The notes under the pieces were generated by a model. That model was not told the DNA's origin. It saw only the letters and a program-made list of their open reading frames with translations, and made no database searches. From Bradyrhizobium tropiciagri (GTDB lineage: Bacteria; Pseudomonadota; Alphaproteobacteria; Rhizobiales; Xanthobacteraceae), in NCBI RefSeq assembly GCF_018130505.1, contig NZ_JAFCKH010000009.1, forward strand, positions 124,001-188,000: a DNA stretch of 64,000 bases, in the 5' to 3' direction. The translations under genes were made by a program, and so were the position numbers. Below, one piece after another: positions 8,916-17,656 of this stretch (position 1 is the stretch's first letter; the number at the start of each line of letters is the position of its first letter).

Positions 8916-10145
8916 ATGGGGGACACCTTCAACAAGGATTTGACGCGGCGGACCGTTCTCGGCGGTGGAGTTGGCCTCGCCGCCGGTTTGATGCCATGGC
9001 ACGCGAGGGCTGCGTCCCGCACGGTCAAGGTCGGTTCGATCATGCCCAGCAGCGGCGTGCTGGCCTTCCCGGGTCAGGCCTGCGTGCGTGGAATCAACGT
9101 CGGAGCCAGGTTCGCCAAGGAACGCTTTGGCGTCGAGATGGAGATTGTACACGCGGATACGCAGAGCAAGCCCGAAAACGGCCGCATCGCCGCGGATAAC
9201 CTCATCAGGCAGGGTTGCACCGTGCTCATCGGAGCATGGGACTCGGGGGCGACCATCTCCGCCCTGCAAGCGGCCGAAGCCGCCAAGGTGCCCATGGTGG
9301 TGCACATCGCGAGCGCCACACAGGTCACCTCGCAGGGCTTCACCCAGGTATTCCGTTTCTATCCGACGTCGCTGACGATCGTTCGGCAGTCGCTGCTCGA
9401 GTTGAAGTCGATCCTTTCCAGCGTCGACAATCCGCCCAAGACTGCCGCAGTGCTGCATCTCAACAATACGATGGGGCAGTCGACGGCCGCGAGCATCGAC
9501 CAGGCGTGGAAAGAGGTCGATGTGCCCCTGAAGATCGCCGAGTACGTTCCCTACGACGAAAAGGCGAGGGACCTTTCCGTTGAAGTCGCGAAGGCAAAGG
9601 CGTCGGGAGCGGACGCCCTGGTGTCGGTGACGCGCGTCAACGACGCGATCATGATCACCCGCGAATGCATCAAGCAGGGATGGAATCCCAAGCTGATCTT
9701 TTCGCCGAACTCGAACGGCGTACAGGACAAGGCGTACTACAACGCGCTCGGCAAATATGGCGACGGCGCGATCCTGTCGACGGTCTGGTACAACCCGAAA
9801 GCGCCGGATACCGCCGCAATCATCAAGAGCTTCGAGGCTAGCTATCCCAATGAGTGGCTGGATGCCAATTCCGGATGCGCCTTCGAGGCGGTCCAGATCG
9901 TCGCCGACGCCGTCGTCCGGGCAAATTCGTCGGTCTCCGCGGACATCCACGCCGCTCTCAAGAAGACCGATATGGATCCCATCCTGATGTATTGCGGCAA
10001 GATCAAGTTCGACGGCAGCGGACAGAACATCAATAGCGCCGTCACCATGCTGCAGGGACAGGGCGGCAGCCCGAAAGTCATTTCGCCTCGCGCTATCGCC
10101 GACGCAAGCTTGCAGTATCCGCTCAAGCCATTCGAGGCCCGGTGA
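8916..10145 (+). CDS. ABC transporter substrate-binding protein (Liv type), Tat signal
   Basis: 409 residues from ATG 8916, which has GGGAGGA about 7 nt upstream; ATG 8910 would leave no room for the ribosome. The N-terminus carries a twin-arginine signal (TRRTVLGGGVGLAAGLMPW then ARAA), so it is exported folded to the periplasm. The mature part is a type I periplasmic-binding fold (VKVGSIMPSSGVLAFPGQ, AADNLIRQGCTVLIGAWDSGATISA). It is the specificity component for the permeases and ATPases that follow at 10145-13469. The ligand is presumably the carboxylic acid degraded by the upstream enzymes rather than an amino acid. Confidence 0.93.
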   Translation: MGDTFNKDLTRRTVLGGGVGLAAGLMPWHARAASRTVKVGSIMPSSGVLAFPGQACVRGINVGARFAKERFGVEMEIVHADTQSKPENGRIAADNLIRQGCTVLIGAWDSGATISALQAAEAAKVPMVVHIASATQVTSQGFTQVFRFYPTSLTIVRQSLLELKSILSSVDNPPKTAAVLHLNNTMGQSTAASIDQAWKEVDVPLKIAEYVPYDEKARDLSVEVAKAKASGADALVSVTRVNDAIMITRECIKQGWNPKLIFSPNSNGVQDKAYYNALGKYGDGAILSTVWYNPKAPDTAAIIKSFEASYPNEWLDANSGCAFEAVQIVADAVVRANSSVSADIHAALKKTDMDPILMYCGKIKFDGSGQNINSAVTMLQGQGGSPKVISPRAIADASLQYPLKPFEAR

Positions 10146-11014
10146 TGGCGCTGCTCTGGGCAAACGTGGTGATAAGCGGGGTCCTGATCGGCCTCGTATA
10201 CGGGCTGATCGCACTCGGCCTCACCATCATCTTCGGCGTGATCAGGGTCGTGAATTTTGCCCACGGTGCGATGGTCGTGTTCGGCCTGTACGTCGGATAC
10301 TGTACCGGACTTTGGTGGGGAATGCCGACGATCCTGGCTGCGCTGCTGGCCGGCGTCCTGATGTTCGGGGTTGGTTATTGCCTGGAAAGCGCGGTGGTGA
10401 CGCGGTTCGTCACCCGGCCGCATCACGTCCAGTTCATTCTGTTCATCGGCATCTCGCTCCTGTTCACCGGCATCCAGCTGATCTGGTTCGGGCCGGACCC
10501 CCGGCCCTCCGTGTCGCAATTGTCGTTCGAGACGATTTCGCTGCGAGGCATTCGGATCGACCTCGCCCGATTGCAGGCCGCCTGTGCCACGACCGTTCTG
10601 ATCCTGGCGCTGGCAGCGTTTCTCAAATACTCGCTATTCGGCCGATACATTCGCGCGGCCGCCGACAATCGGCTCGGAGGGCTGATCGTCGGAATCCCAA
10701 TTCCGAAGATTTACGCGATCACGTTTGGAATCGGCACCGCGTGTGCCGGCTTCGCCGGAGCTTTGATTTCGCCTCTGTTTGATGCGCAGCCGTATCTCGC
10801 CGTCGATTTTACACTGCTGGCGTTCGTTACCGTTATTGTCGGAGGACTGGGAAGTTTCGTCGGGGCGCTGATCGGCGGCTTGACGATCGGCGTGACCGAG
10901 GCGGTTGCCGCGCTGTTGTTTGCACCGTCGATGAAGACCGCCCTGTCGTACGCTCTGCTCATCGTGGTGCTCATTCTGCGTCCCAAGGGGTTCTTCGGTG
11001 CAAAAGAGGTTTGA
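10145..11014 (+). CDS. Liv-type ABC transporter permease (LivH-like)
   Basis: 289 residues with 7-8 hydrophobic segments, starting at an ATG that overlaps the binding-protein stop (TGATG). The first helix region GVLIGLVYGLIALGLTIIFGVIRVVNFAHGAM is the classic LivH signature. The cytoplasmic EAA-like loop RAAADNRLGGLIVGIPIPKIYAITFGIG and the VIVGGLGSFVGALIGG segment are also present. It forms the inner-membrane channel with the LivM-like partner at 10998, whose GTG start lies inside the end of this gene. Confidence 0.93.
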   Translation: MALLWANVVISGVLIGLVYGLIALGLTIIFGVIRVVNFAHGAMVVFGLYVGYCTGLWWGMPTILAALLAGVLMFGVGYCLESAVVTRFVTRPHHVQFILFIGISLLFTGIQLIWFGPDPRPSVSQLSFETISLRGIRIDLARLQAACATTVLILALAAFLKYSLFGRYIRAAADNRLGGLIVGIPIPKIYAITFGIGTACAGFAGALISPLFDAQPYLAVDFTLLAFVTVIVGGLGSFVGALIGGLTIGVTEAVAALLFAPSMKTALSYALLIVVLILRPKGFFGAKEV

Positions 11015-12035
11015 GTCTCGTCCTGACTTCGCCGCCGTGGCTGGGACCATGGTACTGTTCGCGGCACTCGCGCTGCTCGGGGCCGTGTTCAACTCATACC
11101 TGATCTCGCTGCTGACGATCGTGTTCCTGTTTGCCTTCATCGGGCAATCCTGGAGCCTCATGCTTGGCCTCGGCGGGCAGCTATCCATCGGCCACGCGCT
11201 ATTTGTCGGAATCGGTGCCTATTCTGTTGCGGTGCTGGATATCAAGTATGGCCTCAGCCCGTGGTTGGGATTGCTCGTGGGATCCGCGATCGCCGGCGCG
11301 GTGGGCGCCGCGCTGGCCTGGTTGAGCTTTCGCTTCGAGGTGCGCGGAATCTACTTCGGGCTGTTGACCATCGCCGCGGCGGAATTTGCCCGAGTGATGT
11401 TCAGCGGCTGGGAGTTCGTGGGCGGGATGCAGGGTCTGTTCTTTCCGGCTCAATCCGGGGAGAGCTCCCTGCTGATGCTACGCGGAGGCGCTCGCTTCTA
11501 CTACTTCGTCGCGCTCGGCGCCGTTGCGATCGGCGTCGGCGTGACGGCGCTGATCAGGAAATCCTTCCTGGGCTACGTGTGGCGGGCGATGCGCGACGAT
11601 GAGGATGCCTCCAGGGCGCTCGGCGTCAGGACCTTCCTCCACAAGGTTCTGGTGGTATCGATCTCCGGCGCCTGGGCGGCGGTTGGCGGCGGCCTCCTGG
11701 CCCTGGTTCAAGGATCGATCTTTCCCGACTCGATCATGGGAATGGGGATTTCGATCGACGTCCTGATCGGGCCGATCGTCGGCGGCTTGGGAACGGCGTT
11801 CGGTCCGCTGATCGGAGCGCTCATCATCATTCCCCTGGACCATCTGATGAGCGCATTCAGCGACTCCATCGGGATTCCCGGCTTGAACAATGTCGCCTAC
11901 GGCATCGTCCTCATCGCTGTCGTCTGGTTCCTGCCGGATGGCGTGTGGCCGGCACTGATTGGCCGCTTCAGATCGCAAAAGAGATTACCGTCCATTCGCA
12001 GCCAGATTGTTCAGACCCAGGAGGTCAGGCAGTGA
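10998..12035 (+). CDS. Liv-type ABC transporter permease (LivM-like)
   Basis: 345 residues. The GTG start at 10998 overlaps the LivH-like gene by 17 bp and has AAGGGG upstream. Typical LivM features are IGQSWSLMLGLGGQLSIGHALFVGIGAY near residue 45, RFEVRGIYFGLLTIAAAEF, the loop YVWRAMRDDEDASRALGV and IVGGLGTAFGPLIGA. About nine transmembrane stretches are visible. It is the second membrane subunit of the 8.9-13.5 kb importer. The next gene begins with GTGA overlap at its stop codon. Confidence 0.93.
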   Translation: MQKRFESRPDFAAVAGTMVLFAALALLGAVFNSYLISLLTIVFLFAFIGQSWSLMLGLGGQLSIGHALFVGIGAYSVAVLDIKYGLSPWLGLLVGSAIAGAVGAALAWLSFRFEVRGIYFGLLTIAAAEFARVMFSGWEFVGGMQGLFFPAQSGESSLLMLRGGARFYYFVALGAVAIGVGVTALIRKSFLGYVWRAMRDDEDASRALGVRTFLHKVLVVSISGAWAAVGGGLLALVQGSIFPDSIMGMGISIDVLIGPIVGGLGTAFGPLIGALIIIPLDHLMSAFSDSIGIPGLNNVAYGIVLIAVVWFLPDGVWPALIGRFRSQKRLPSIRSQIVQTQEVRQ

Positions 12036-12757
12036 CGGCGCTTCTCGAGCTTAGTCATGTTTCTAAGCGTTTTGGCGGCTTGCTCGCGGTCGACGACGTC
12101 AGCTTCAGCTTGAAGGAACGCTCCATCACGGCGCTCGTGGGTCCCAACGGGGCCGGCAAGACGACATGCTTCAATATGATAGCCGGCGCCTTCCGGCCGA
12201 CCGCCGGCACGATACGCTTTGAAGGAGGAATGATCTCCGGGCAACGCGCCGAGGCGATATGCCGTCTGGGTATTGGGCGAACGTTTCAGATCGTCCGACC
12301 GATGCGCGATATGACCGTGCTGGAGAACGCAATGGTCGGCGCGTTCAGTTGGACGAGGAAAGTTCCGGAAGCGAGAGAAACTGCCTTGGAGATGCTGGAG
12401 ACGGTTGGCCTTGCATCAAAAGCGCATGCGTCGATCGGCCAGCTGACGCTTCCCGATCGAAAAATGCTCGAAACAGCAAAAGCTCTGTCGACGCGACCGC
12501 GCCTGTTGTTGCTCGATGAGGTGATGGCGGGGCTCCGTCCGACCGAGGCGGCATCCGTCGTTCGCGTTCTTCGTCGTCTGGTTGAACGCGGATTGACGAT
12601 CCTGCTCGTCGAGCATGTCATGCGAATTGTGATGGAGGCGGCCGAGAACGTCGTGGTTCTCCACCACGGCGCGAAGATCGCCGAGGGCATGCCGGAGTAT
12701 ATCGTGAAGCATCCCGAAGTTCTTGCGGGATACCTGGGAGACGGCTTCCGTGGCTAG
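12032..12757 (+). CDS. Liv-type ABC transporter ATP-binding protein (LivG-like)
   Basis: 241 residues from GTG 12032, which overlaps the LivM stop (GTGA) and has AGGAGG about 8 nt upstream. Walker A is GPNGAGKTT, the Q-loop region is GIGRTFQIVRPM and Walker B is LLLLDEVMAGL, with the H-loop in VEHVMRIV. The signature position, usually LSYGQQ, reads LTLPDRKMLETAKAL, a divergent form seen in some LivG-like proteins. The Walker B Glu is followed by V rather than P. It powers the importer together with the LivF-like ATPase at 12750. Confidence 0.92.
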   Translation: MTALLELSHVSKRFGGLLAVDDVSFSLKERSITALVGPNGAGKTTCFNMIAGAFRPTAGTIRFEGGMISGQRAEAICRLGIGRTFQIVRPMRDMTVLENAMVGAFSWTRKVPEARETALEMLETVGLASKAHASIGQLTLPDRKMLETAKALSTRPRLLLLDEVMAGLRPTEAASVVRVLRRLVERGLTILLVEHVMRIVMEAAENVVVLHHGAKIAEGMPEYIVKHPEVLAGYLGDGFRG

Positions 12758-13469
12758 AGAACCCGTGTTGGCCGTCGAAGGCTTGAACGTGAGTTATGCC
12801 GGATCGGCTGCTCTGAACGGTGTCTCGCTCGTCGTGCAGGCGGAAGAACTGATCTGCGTGATAGGAGCCAATGGCGCGGGAAAGACGTCCCTGATCCGCA
12901 GCATTGCGGGCATCGTCGGTCCAGCAAGTGGCCGGATTGTCTGGCGCGGCAAAGACATCGTGGGCATGTCCCCCTGGGAGATCTGCGAGCTCGGAATCGC
13001 CCAGGTCCCCGAAGGCCGCGAGGTATTTGCGAATCTGTCGGTGGAGGACAATCTGGTGATTGGAGGGTCGCTCAAGCGGGCGCGCGGGCGGCGAGACGCC
13101 AATTTGCAGCGCGTCTACGAATTGTTTCCGCGCCTGGATGAGCGGCGACGACAGTCGGCGGGAACACTCTCGGGCGGCGAGCAACAGATGGTTGCCATCG
13201 GCCGGGCGATGATGTCGGAACCGGAGATGATCATGTTCGATGAACCGTCGATCGGGCTGTCGCCCGCGCTCACCACCGTGATGTTCGACGTCGTCAAAAG
13301 GCTGCATGACGACAAGATCACGATCCTCCTCGTGGAGCAGAACGTGGCGAGCTCCCTTTCCATCGGAAATCGAGGGTACGTCCTCGAGAATGGAAGCGTC
13401 GTTCTCGAGGGAAGCGGGCAAGACCTGCTTTCCAACGAGGATGTAAGGCGTGCCTATCTGGGGCTTTAG
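12750..13469 (+). CDS. Liv-type ABC transporter ATP-binding protein (LivF-like)
   Basis: 239 residues. GTG 12750 overlaps the previous gene by 8 bp and has GGGAG upstream; a TTG at 12723 is open but less likely. Walker A is GANGAGKTS, the signature is LSGGEQQMVAIGRAM and Walker B is MIMFDEPSIGLSP. This is the last gene of the 2.3-13.5 kb run. Its stop overlaps the stop of the convergent AraC gene by 4 bp, leaving no room for a separate terminator between them. Confidence 0.93.
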   Translation: MAREPVLAVEGLNVSYAGSAALNGVSLVVQAEELICVIGANGAGKTSLIRSIAGIVGPASGRIVWRGKDIVGMSPWEICELGIAQVPEGREVFANLSVEDNLVIGGSLKRARGRRDANLQRVYELFPRLDERRRQSAGTLSGGEQQMVAIGRAMMSEPEMIMFDEPSIGLSPALTTVMFDVVKRLHDDKITILLVEQNVASSLSIGNRGYVLENGSVVLEGSGQDLLSNEDVRRAYLGL

Positions 13470-14326
13470 TCGAAAGTTTGAAGTCCCGTCAGTTTTGTGC
13501 GCTCGGCCAGGAAGCGCCGCGGGCTCTTTCCCAAGGTCTTCTTGAACATTGTAATGAACGCACTCGGAGATTCGTATCCGAGGTCGAGCGAGACCGTCTG
13601 GACGGACGCTCCGGCGGACAGGCGCTGCAAGGCGACCAGGATGTGGAGCCGCTGCCGCCAGCGACCGAACGTCATTCCGGTTTCCTTCACGATCAGGCGG
13701 GCGAGCGTGCGCTCGCTCATCGCATAACGAGCTGCCCATTCGTCGAGTGTGCTCCGGTCTCCCGGTTCATGCAGCAGCGAAGCAGCAAGCTGCTGCAGCC
13801 GGCTGTCCGAGGAGATCGGCAGGTACATCTGTTCCGTCGACATTTGCACCAGTTCATCGAGCAGGACGCGGCCCAGCCGGCTGGTCGGGCCTTCGATCGG
13901 ATACAGGGGCGGAAATGCCGCGAGGCGTTGGATCAACTCGCGAACGAGAGGTGATATCGTGAATGTGCAGCAAAAGTCGGGAAGCTTGGTCGCGGAAGGC
14001 TCGATGAAGACAACGTAGATCTTGCCGAAATCGGAGACGCAGTTGCTGTGCAGCACGCCCCCGGGTATCCAGACCGCCCCTTGTGGAGGAACAATCCATA
14101 GTCCACCCGGCGCGCGGCACATGACCGATCCACGCGAAGCCACCACCAACTGCCCTTTCGCGTGCGAGTGCAGCGGCAGTTCGTCGTCGTTCTCCCCGGT
14201 CTCGATGCAGAAGGCGGCGACGGGGCGGTCGACCTGATCCGGATCGATCGGGGTATAGTTGATCCGAAGGTCGGGAAGCTTGAGCCTCGGCAAACCATAG
14301 TCATCATCGGCAGTGGATGTCTGCAT
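13466..14326 (-). CDS. AraC family transcriptional regulator with N-terminal cupin
   Basis: 286 residues. Residues about 25-120 form an RmlC/cupin sensor (LPLHSHAKGQLVVASRG, VPPQGAVWIPGGVLHSNCV). Residues about 185-275 hold the double HTH (LDEWAARYAMSERTLARLIVKETG, then VSLDLGYESPSAFITMFKKTLGKSPRRF). The layout matches the NimR/RipA-like branch of AraC proteins. It converges with the LivF-like gene with a 4-bp stop overlap and is the likely local regulator of the 2.3-13.5 kb operon, although no site could be assigned. Confidence 0.92.
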   Translation of the reverse strand: MQTSTADDDYGLPRLKLPDLRINYTPIDPDQVDRPVAAFCIETGENDDELPLHSHAKGQLVVASRGSVMCRAPGGLWIVPPQGAVWIPGGVLHSNCVSDFGKIYVVFIEPSATKLPDFCCTFTISPLVRELIQRLAAFPPLYPIEGPTSRLGRVLLDELVQMSTEQMYLPISSDSRLQQLAASLLHEPGDRSTLDEWAARYAMSERTLARLIVKETGMTFGRWRQRLHILVALQRLSAGASVQTVSLDLGYESPSAFITMFKKTLGKSPRRFLAERTKLTGLQTFD

Positions 14327-14482
14327 CGCGTTCGCTCGCTTGGGGTCGAAAATCAGCCTTCCACATCTTGAGCGGTCGATCGCAAGTCGGCTCGCAAGGA
14401 TTTTCCGGCCCGAGCATAGCTTTCCAGGCCGGCCGCGGCCAGCCGAAAAGATGGCGCGTGACGTGAGCCGGCGGCATCCCGA

Positions 14483-15892
14483 TCAGTGCGAGATGTCGTA
14501 GGGAAGGATATCCCGGCGATTGCGGTGAATCGTCAGCTTGCTCTTCAGCGGAGGAACTGCGCGTTGCGGACAGTTGGCGCGCTCGCAGATGCGACAGGAG
14601 ATTCCGATCGGGTCAAAGGCCGACTTGCTCGTCAGATCAAGCCCGTCCGCGTAGACGAATTCCCGCGCGTAGGAGACTTCGCAGCCGAGGGCGATCGCAA
14701 AGCGCGGCCGCGGCATCCCGAAGCCGCCGTGCCCCTTCGCCAACTCGGTCGCGACGCAAAGAAAGCGAATCCCGTCGGGTGTTTCGGCAAGCTGGCGAAT
14801 GATGCGGCTTGGCGATTCAAACGCCTGGTGAACGTTCCAGAGCGGGCACGCTGCTCCATAGCGGGCAAACTGCAGCTTGGCCGCGCTGTGGCGCTTGGTG
14901 ATGTTTCCGGCCCGATCGACGCGCGCAAAGAATACGGGAACACCCTTTTGTCCAGGGCGCTGCAACGTCGAAAGCCGGTGCGCGACTTGCTCCAGGCTTG
15001 CGCCGAAGCGCGTCGCGATCAATTCGAGATCGTGGCGCAGATCTCGCGCCGTCGTCAGAAATTGCTGGTAAGGCAAGACTACGGCGCCTGCGAAATAATT
15101 CCGAAGGCCGGCCTTGCACACCTCTCGCGCATCGGCGCTGCGGAACTCAGCGCGACCCGCAATGGCTTCGGTCTGCTCCTCCCGCTCCAGCGCCGCGATC
15201 TGAAGCGCCAATTGGAAGCTGCGTGTGGCGGCAGGCAGATAGGGATTGATAAACAGCGTGCGAGACGCGGCATCGAACCGCCTCAGCGCGCTTTCGTCGG
15301 GATCGGTCCTGCGAATTCGTATGCCGTGTCGCGACTCCAGATATTTGGCGAGTGCAGCATTCGCATCGCTGTTCGGAATGCCGAGCTCGAGCGCGAGGCT
15401 TTCGCCCGAAACATCGAGTTCGTGGATGTAGTTGTCGACCAGATGGAAGAAGTCCCTTACTTCCTCGTAAGCGGTCGGCTCGACCGTCCAGTTGCCGATG
15501 TGCCCGTCCAAGCTCGCGAGCTGTTCACTGTTGCGACGGTAGGCCTGATGGCAGCTCAGCAGAGCCTGGGCGAAGCCAGGCGCGTTCTGGACCACGAGCT
15601 TCAATTCCTGAAAGCCCGGTGAGTAGGGCGCAAAGACGGGATCCGCCAGCGCCTCGGTGAGCATCGAGATGACGCGGTCGCTGTCGTTCGCCGAAATGGA
15701 GCTGAAGTCGATGCCGAAGCGATCTGCAAGCAAAACCAGGACGGACGCCGAGACTGGACGCTGATTGTTCTCGATCTGATTGAGATAGCTCGTGGAGATT
15801 CCCAACCGCTCCGCAAAGGCCCCCTGCGTGAGCTTTGCGGTTTCGCGAATTTCGCGGACACGCCGTCCGATGAAGAGCTTTCCCGGGGTCAT
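14483..15892 (-). CDS. ScfR/RamB-type (short-chain fatty acyl-CoA) XRE regulator of prp genes
   Basis: 469 residues from ATG 15892; a TTG at 15913 extends the frame by 7 residues encoded by operator-like repeats and is less likely. Residues about 5-65 form an XRE helix-turn-helix (RREIRETAKLTQGAFAERLGIS, YLNQIENNQRPVSASVLVLLA). Then come a large IrrE/peptidase-like domain and a C-terminal Cys-containing DUF2083-type region (GISCRICERANCPQRAVPP). This is the architecture of RamB, MccR/PccR and related regulators that sense propionyl-CoA-level metabolites. It is divergent from prpD and its own promoter is overlaid with TTCGCAA repeats, so autoregulation and prp control are likely. Confidence 0.92.
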   Translation of the reverse strand: MTPGKLFIGRRVREIRETAKLTQGAFAERLGISTSYLNQIENNQRPVSASVLVLLADRFGIDFSSISANDSDRVISMLTEALADPVFAPYSPGFQELKLVVQNAPGFAQALLSCHQAYRRNSEQLASLDGHIGNWTVEPTAYEEVRDFFHLVDNYIHELDVSGESLALELGIPNSDANAALAKYLESRHGIRIRRTDPDESALRRFDAASRTLFINPYLPAATRSFQLALQIAALEREEQTEAIAGRAEFRSADAREVCKAGLRNYFAGAVVLPYQQFLTTARDLRHDLELIATRFGASLEQVAHRLSTLQRPGQKGVPVFFARVDRAGNITKRHSAAKLQFARYGAACPLWNVHQAFESPSRIIRQLAETPDGIRFLCVATELAKGHGGFGMPRPRFAIALGCEVSYAREFVYADGLDLTSKSAFDPIGISCRICERANCPQRAVPPLKSKLTIHRNRRDILPYDISH

Positions 15893-15920
15893 TCGCAAGT
15901 TCGCAAGTTGCAATTCGCAA
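15891..15920. promoter_or_regulatory. iterated TTCGCAA/TTGCAA operator between ScfR-type regulator and prpD
   Basis: Four closely spaced copies are read on the plus strand: TTCGCAAG, TTCGCAAG, TTGCAA and TTCGCAA, at 15892-15920. They begin at the regulator start codon and end at its -10 box, so a bound protein would block or modulate its transcription. RamB/PccR-type regulators are known to bind TTTGCAAA-like sequences, and this array fits that pattern. The assignment to the adjacent regulator is inference. Confidence 0.65.
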
Positions 15921-15921
15921 T

Positions 15922-15951
15922 ATTATAGAGTGTGCATTTGTGCACTTTCAA
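15922..15951 (-). promoter_or_regulatory. sigma70-type promoter of the ScfR-type regulator
   Basis: On the minus strand, TTGAAA (15951-15946) and TATAAT (15927-15922) are separated by 18 bp, close to a consensus housekeeping promoter. The predicted transcription start falls near 15915, giving a leader of roughly 23 nt before ATG 15892. The -10 box is perfect. An inverted repeat GTGCA-4 nt-TGCAC (15932-15945) lies in the spacer. Confidence 0.7.
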
Positions 15952-16096
15952 GCCTTTTCCATGCGAGATTGCGCCGATATTGAACGTCTTGAGCTGGGCG
16001 CGACTGCCATCGTTGCCGCTCGCTGAGATCGTGTTGAGTAGCAGGCACATGCTTTGCGCGAGCTGCCTCCAGACGTCATCCGAAAGGAACCTGATC

Positions 16097-17641
16097 GTGA
16101 AATCGCATATCGTCCGAGTGCACAAATCCTCCGAAAAGCTTGGGAGAGCGGAACAGCTTGCCTGGAGGATCGCCGAGGTTGCGTCCGACTCCGTCGCCGT
16201 CGAGCCGGCGGTGATCGAGATGATCGGCAATCGGATTATCGACAATGCTGCCGTTGCGGCGGCTTCGCTGGCGCGCCGTCCCGTCGTCAGCGCCCGCGCG
16301 CAGGCACTGGCACATCCCATCGAGCCCGGCGCCACCGTGTTCGGCCTGGCGCGGTCGCAGCGGCTCTCGCCGGAGTGGGCGGCCTGGGCTAATGGCGTTG
16401 CGGTCCGTGAGCTCGACTTCCACGACACGTTTCTGGCGGCCGATTACTCGCATCCCGGCGACAATATTCCGCCGATCCTCGCGGTCGCCCAGCATTGCGG
16501 TTTCGACGGTCGCGCGCTGCTTCGCGGGCTTGCGGCCGGCTATGAGATCCAGGTCGACCTCGTGAAAGGCATTTGCCTGCACGAGCACAAGATCGATCAC
16601 ATCGCGCATCTCGGTCCTTCCGCCGCGGCGGGCATCGGGGCGCTGCTCGATCTCCCCACCGAAACGATCTATCAGGCCGTGCAGCAGGCCCTGCACGTCA
16701 CGACCACGACGCGACAGTCCCGCAAGGGCGAAATTTCAAGCTGGAAGGCGTACGCGCCGGCCTTCGCCGGAAAAATGGCGGTCGAAGCCGTCGATCGCGC
16801 GATGCGCGGCGAAGGGGCGCCGTCGCCTGCGTGGGAGGGCGAAGACGGTTTCATCGCCTGGCTGCTCTCGGGTCCAAAGGCGGAATACAGCGTTTCTCTC
16901 CCGCAGAAGGGCGAGCCGAAGCGCGCCATTCTCGATACCTACACCAAGGAACATTCGGCAGAATATCAGAGCCAGGCCCTGATCGACCTCGCGCGTCGAA
17001 TGCGACCGCGGATCGGTGATCTCTCCGGGATCGAGAGTATCGTCATTCACACCAGCCACCATACGCATCATGTGATCGGCACCGGCGCGAACGATCCGCA
17101 GAAGATGGATCCGACGGCCAGCCGAGAAACGCTCGACCATTCCATCATGTATATTTTTGCGGTCGCGCTGGAGGATGGCGGTTGGCATCACCAGAACTCC
17201 TACGCGCCTGAGCGTGCCGCGCGTCCCGAGACGGTGGCGCTGTGGCACAAGATCTCGACGGTTGAAGATCCCCGATGGACGCAGCGCTATCACAGCCACG
17301 ATCCGCGGGAGAAAGCCTTCGGCGGGCGTGTCGTCATTACGCTCAAAGGTGGCTCCACCATCAGTGATGAGATCGCGGTTGCCGACGCCCATCCGCTCGG
17401 TGCGCGCCCGTTCGCCCGGCCCGAATACGTTGCCAAGTTCCGCAGCCTCGCCGATGGCATCATTGCGCCGCAGGAACAGGATCGTTTCCTTGCCCTGGTG
17501 GAGCGCTTGCCGGACCTGAAGGCTGAGGAGCTGACCGGTCTCACATTCACTGTCGACCGCGAGCAACTCGGGACGGCGAAATCAGCGGGCATCTTCGATT
17601 GGTCCCGCGCTTCCGCCGGCCGTTCTGTCGCCGCGGAATAG
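16097..17641 (+). CDS. prpD: MmgE/PrpD family 2-methylcitrate dehydratase
   Basis: 514 residues from GTG 16097, which has AAAGGAA 7 nt upstream; a longer open frame extends to 15932 but lacks conserved sequence. The protein shows the PrpD helical domain ([45 protein letters not shown] with D and H) and the central [22 protein letters not shown] motif. The C-terminal part carries [15 protein letters not shown]. It dehydrates 2-methylcitrate to 2-methyl-cis-aconitate in the methylcitrate cycle. It leads a prpD-prpC-prpB operon with 15-bp and 9-bp gaps. Confidence 0.95.
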   Translation: MKSHIVRVHKSSEKLGRAEQLAWRIAEVASDSVAVEPAVIEMIGNRIIDNAAVAAASLARRPVVSARAQALAHPIEPGATVFGLARSQRLSPEWAAWANGVAVRELDFHDTFLAADYSHPGDNIPPILAVAQHCGFDGRALLRGLAAGYEIQVDLVKGICLHEHKIDHIAHLGPSAAAGIGALLDLPTETIYQAVQQALHVTTTTRQSRKGEISSWKAYAPAFAGKMAVEAVDRAMRGEGAPSPAWEGEDGFIAWLLSGPKAEYSVSLPQKGEPKRAILDTYTKEHSAEYQSQALIDLARRMRPRIGDLSGIESIVIHTSHHTHHVIGTGANDPQKMDPTASRETLDHSIMYIFAVALEDGGWHHQNSYAPERAARPETVALWHKISTVEDPRWTQRYHSHDPREKAFGGRVVITLKGGSTISDEIAVADAHPLGARPFARPEYVAKFRSLADGIIAPQEQDRFLALVERLPDLKAEELTGLTFTVDREQLGTAKSAGIFDWSRASAGRSVAAE

Positions 17642-17656
17642 ACGGGAGGATCATCG

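Noticed and set aside
8889-10214. 441-codon minus-strand open frame opposite the Tat-signal binding protein
   Set aside because: Antisense to a clear gene and without family features; explained by codon bias.
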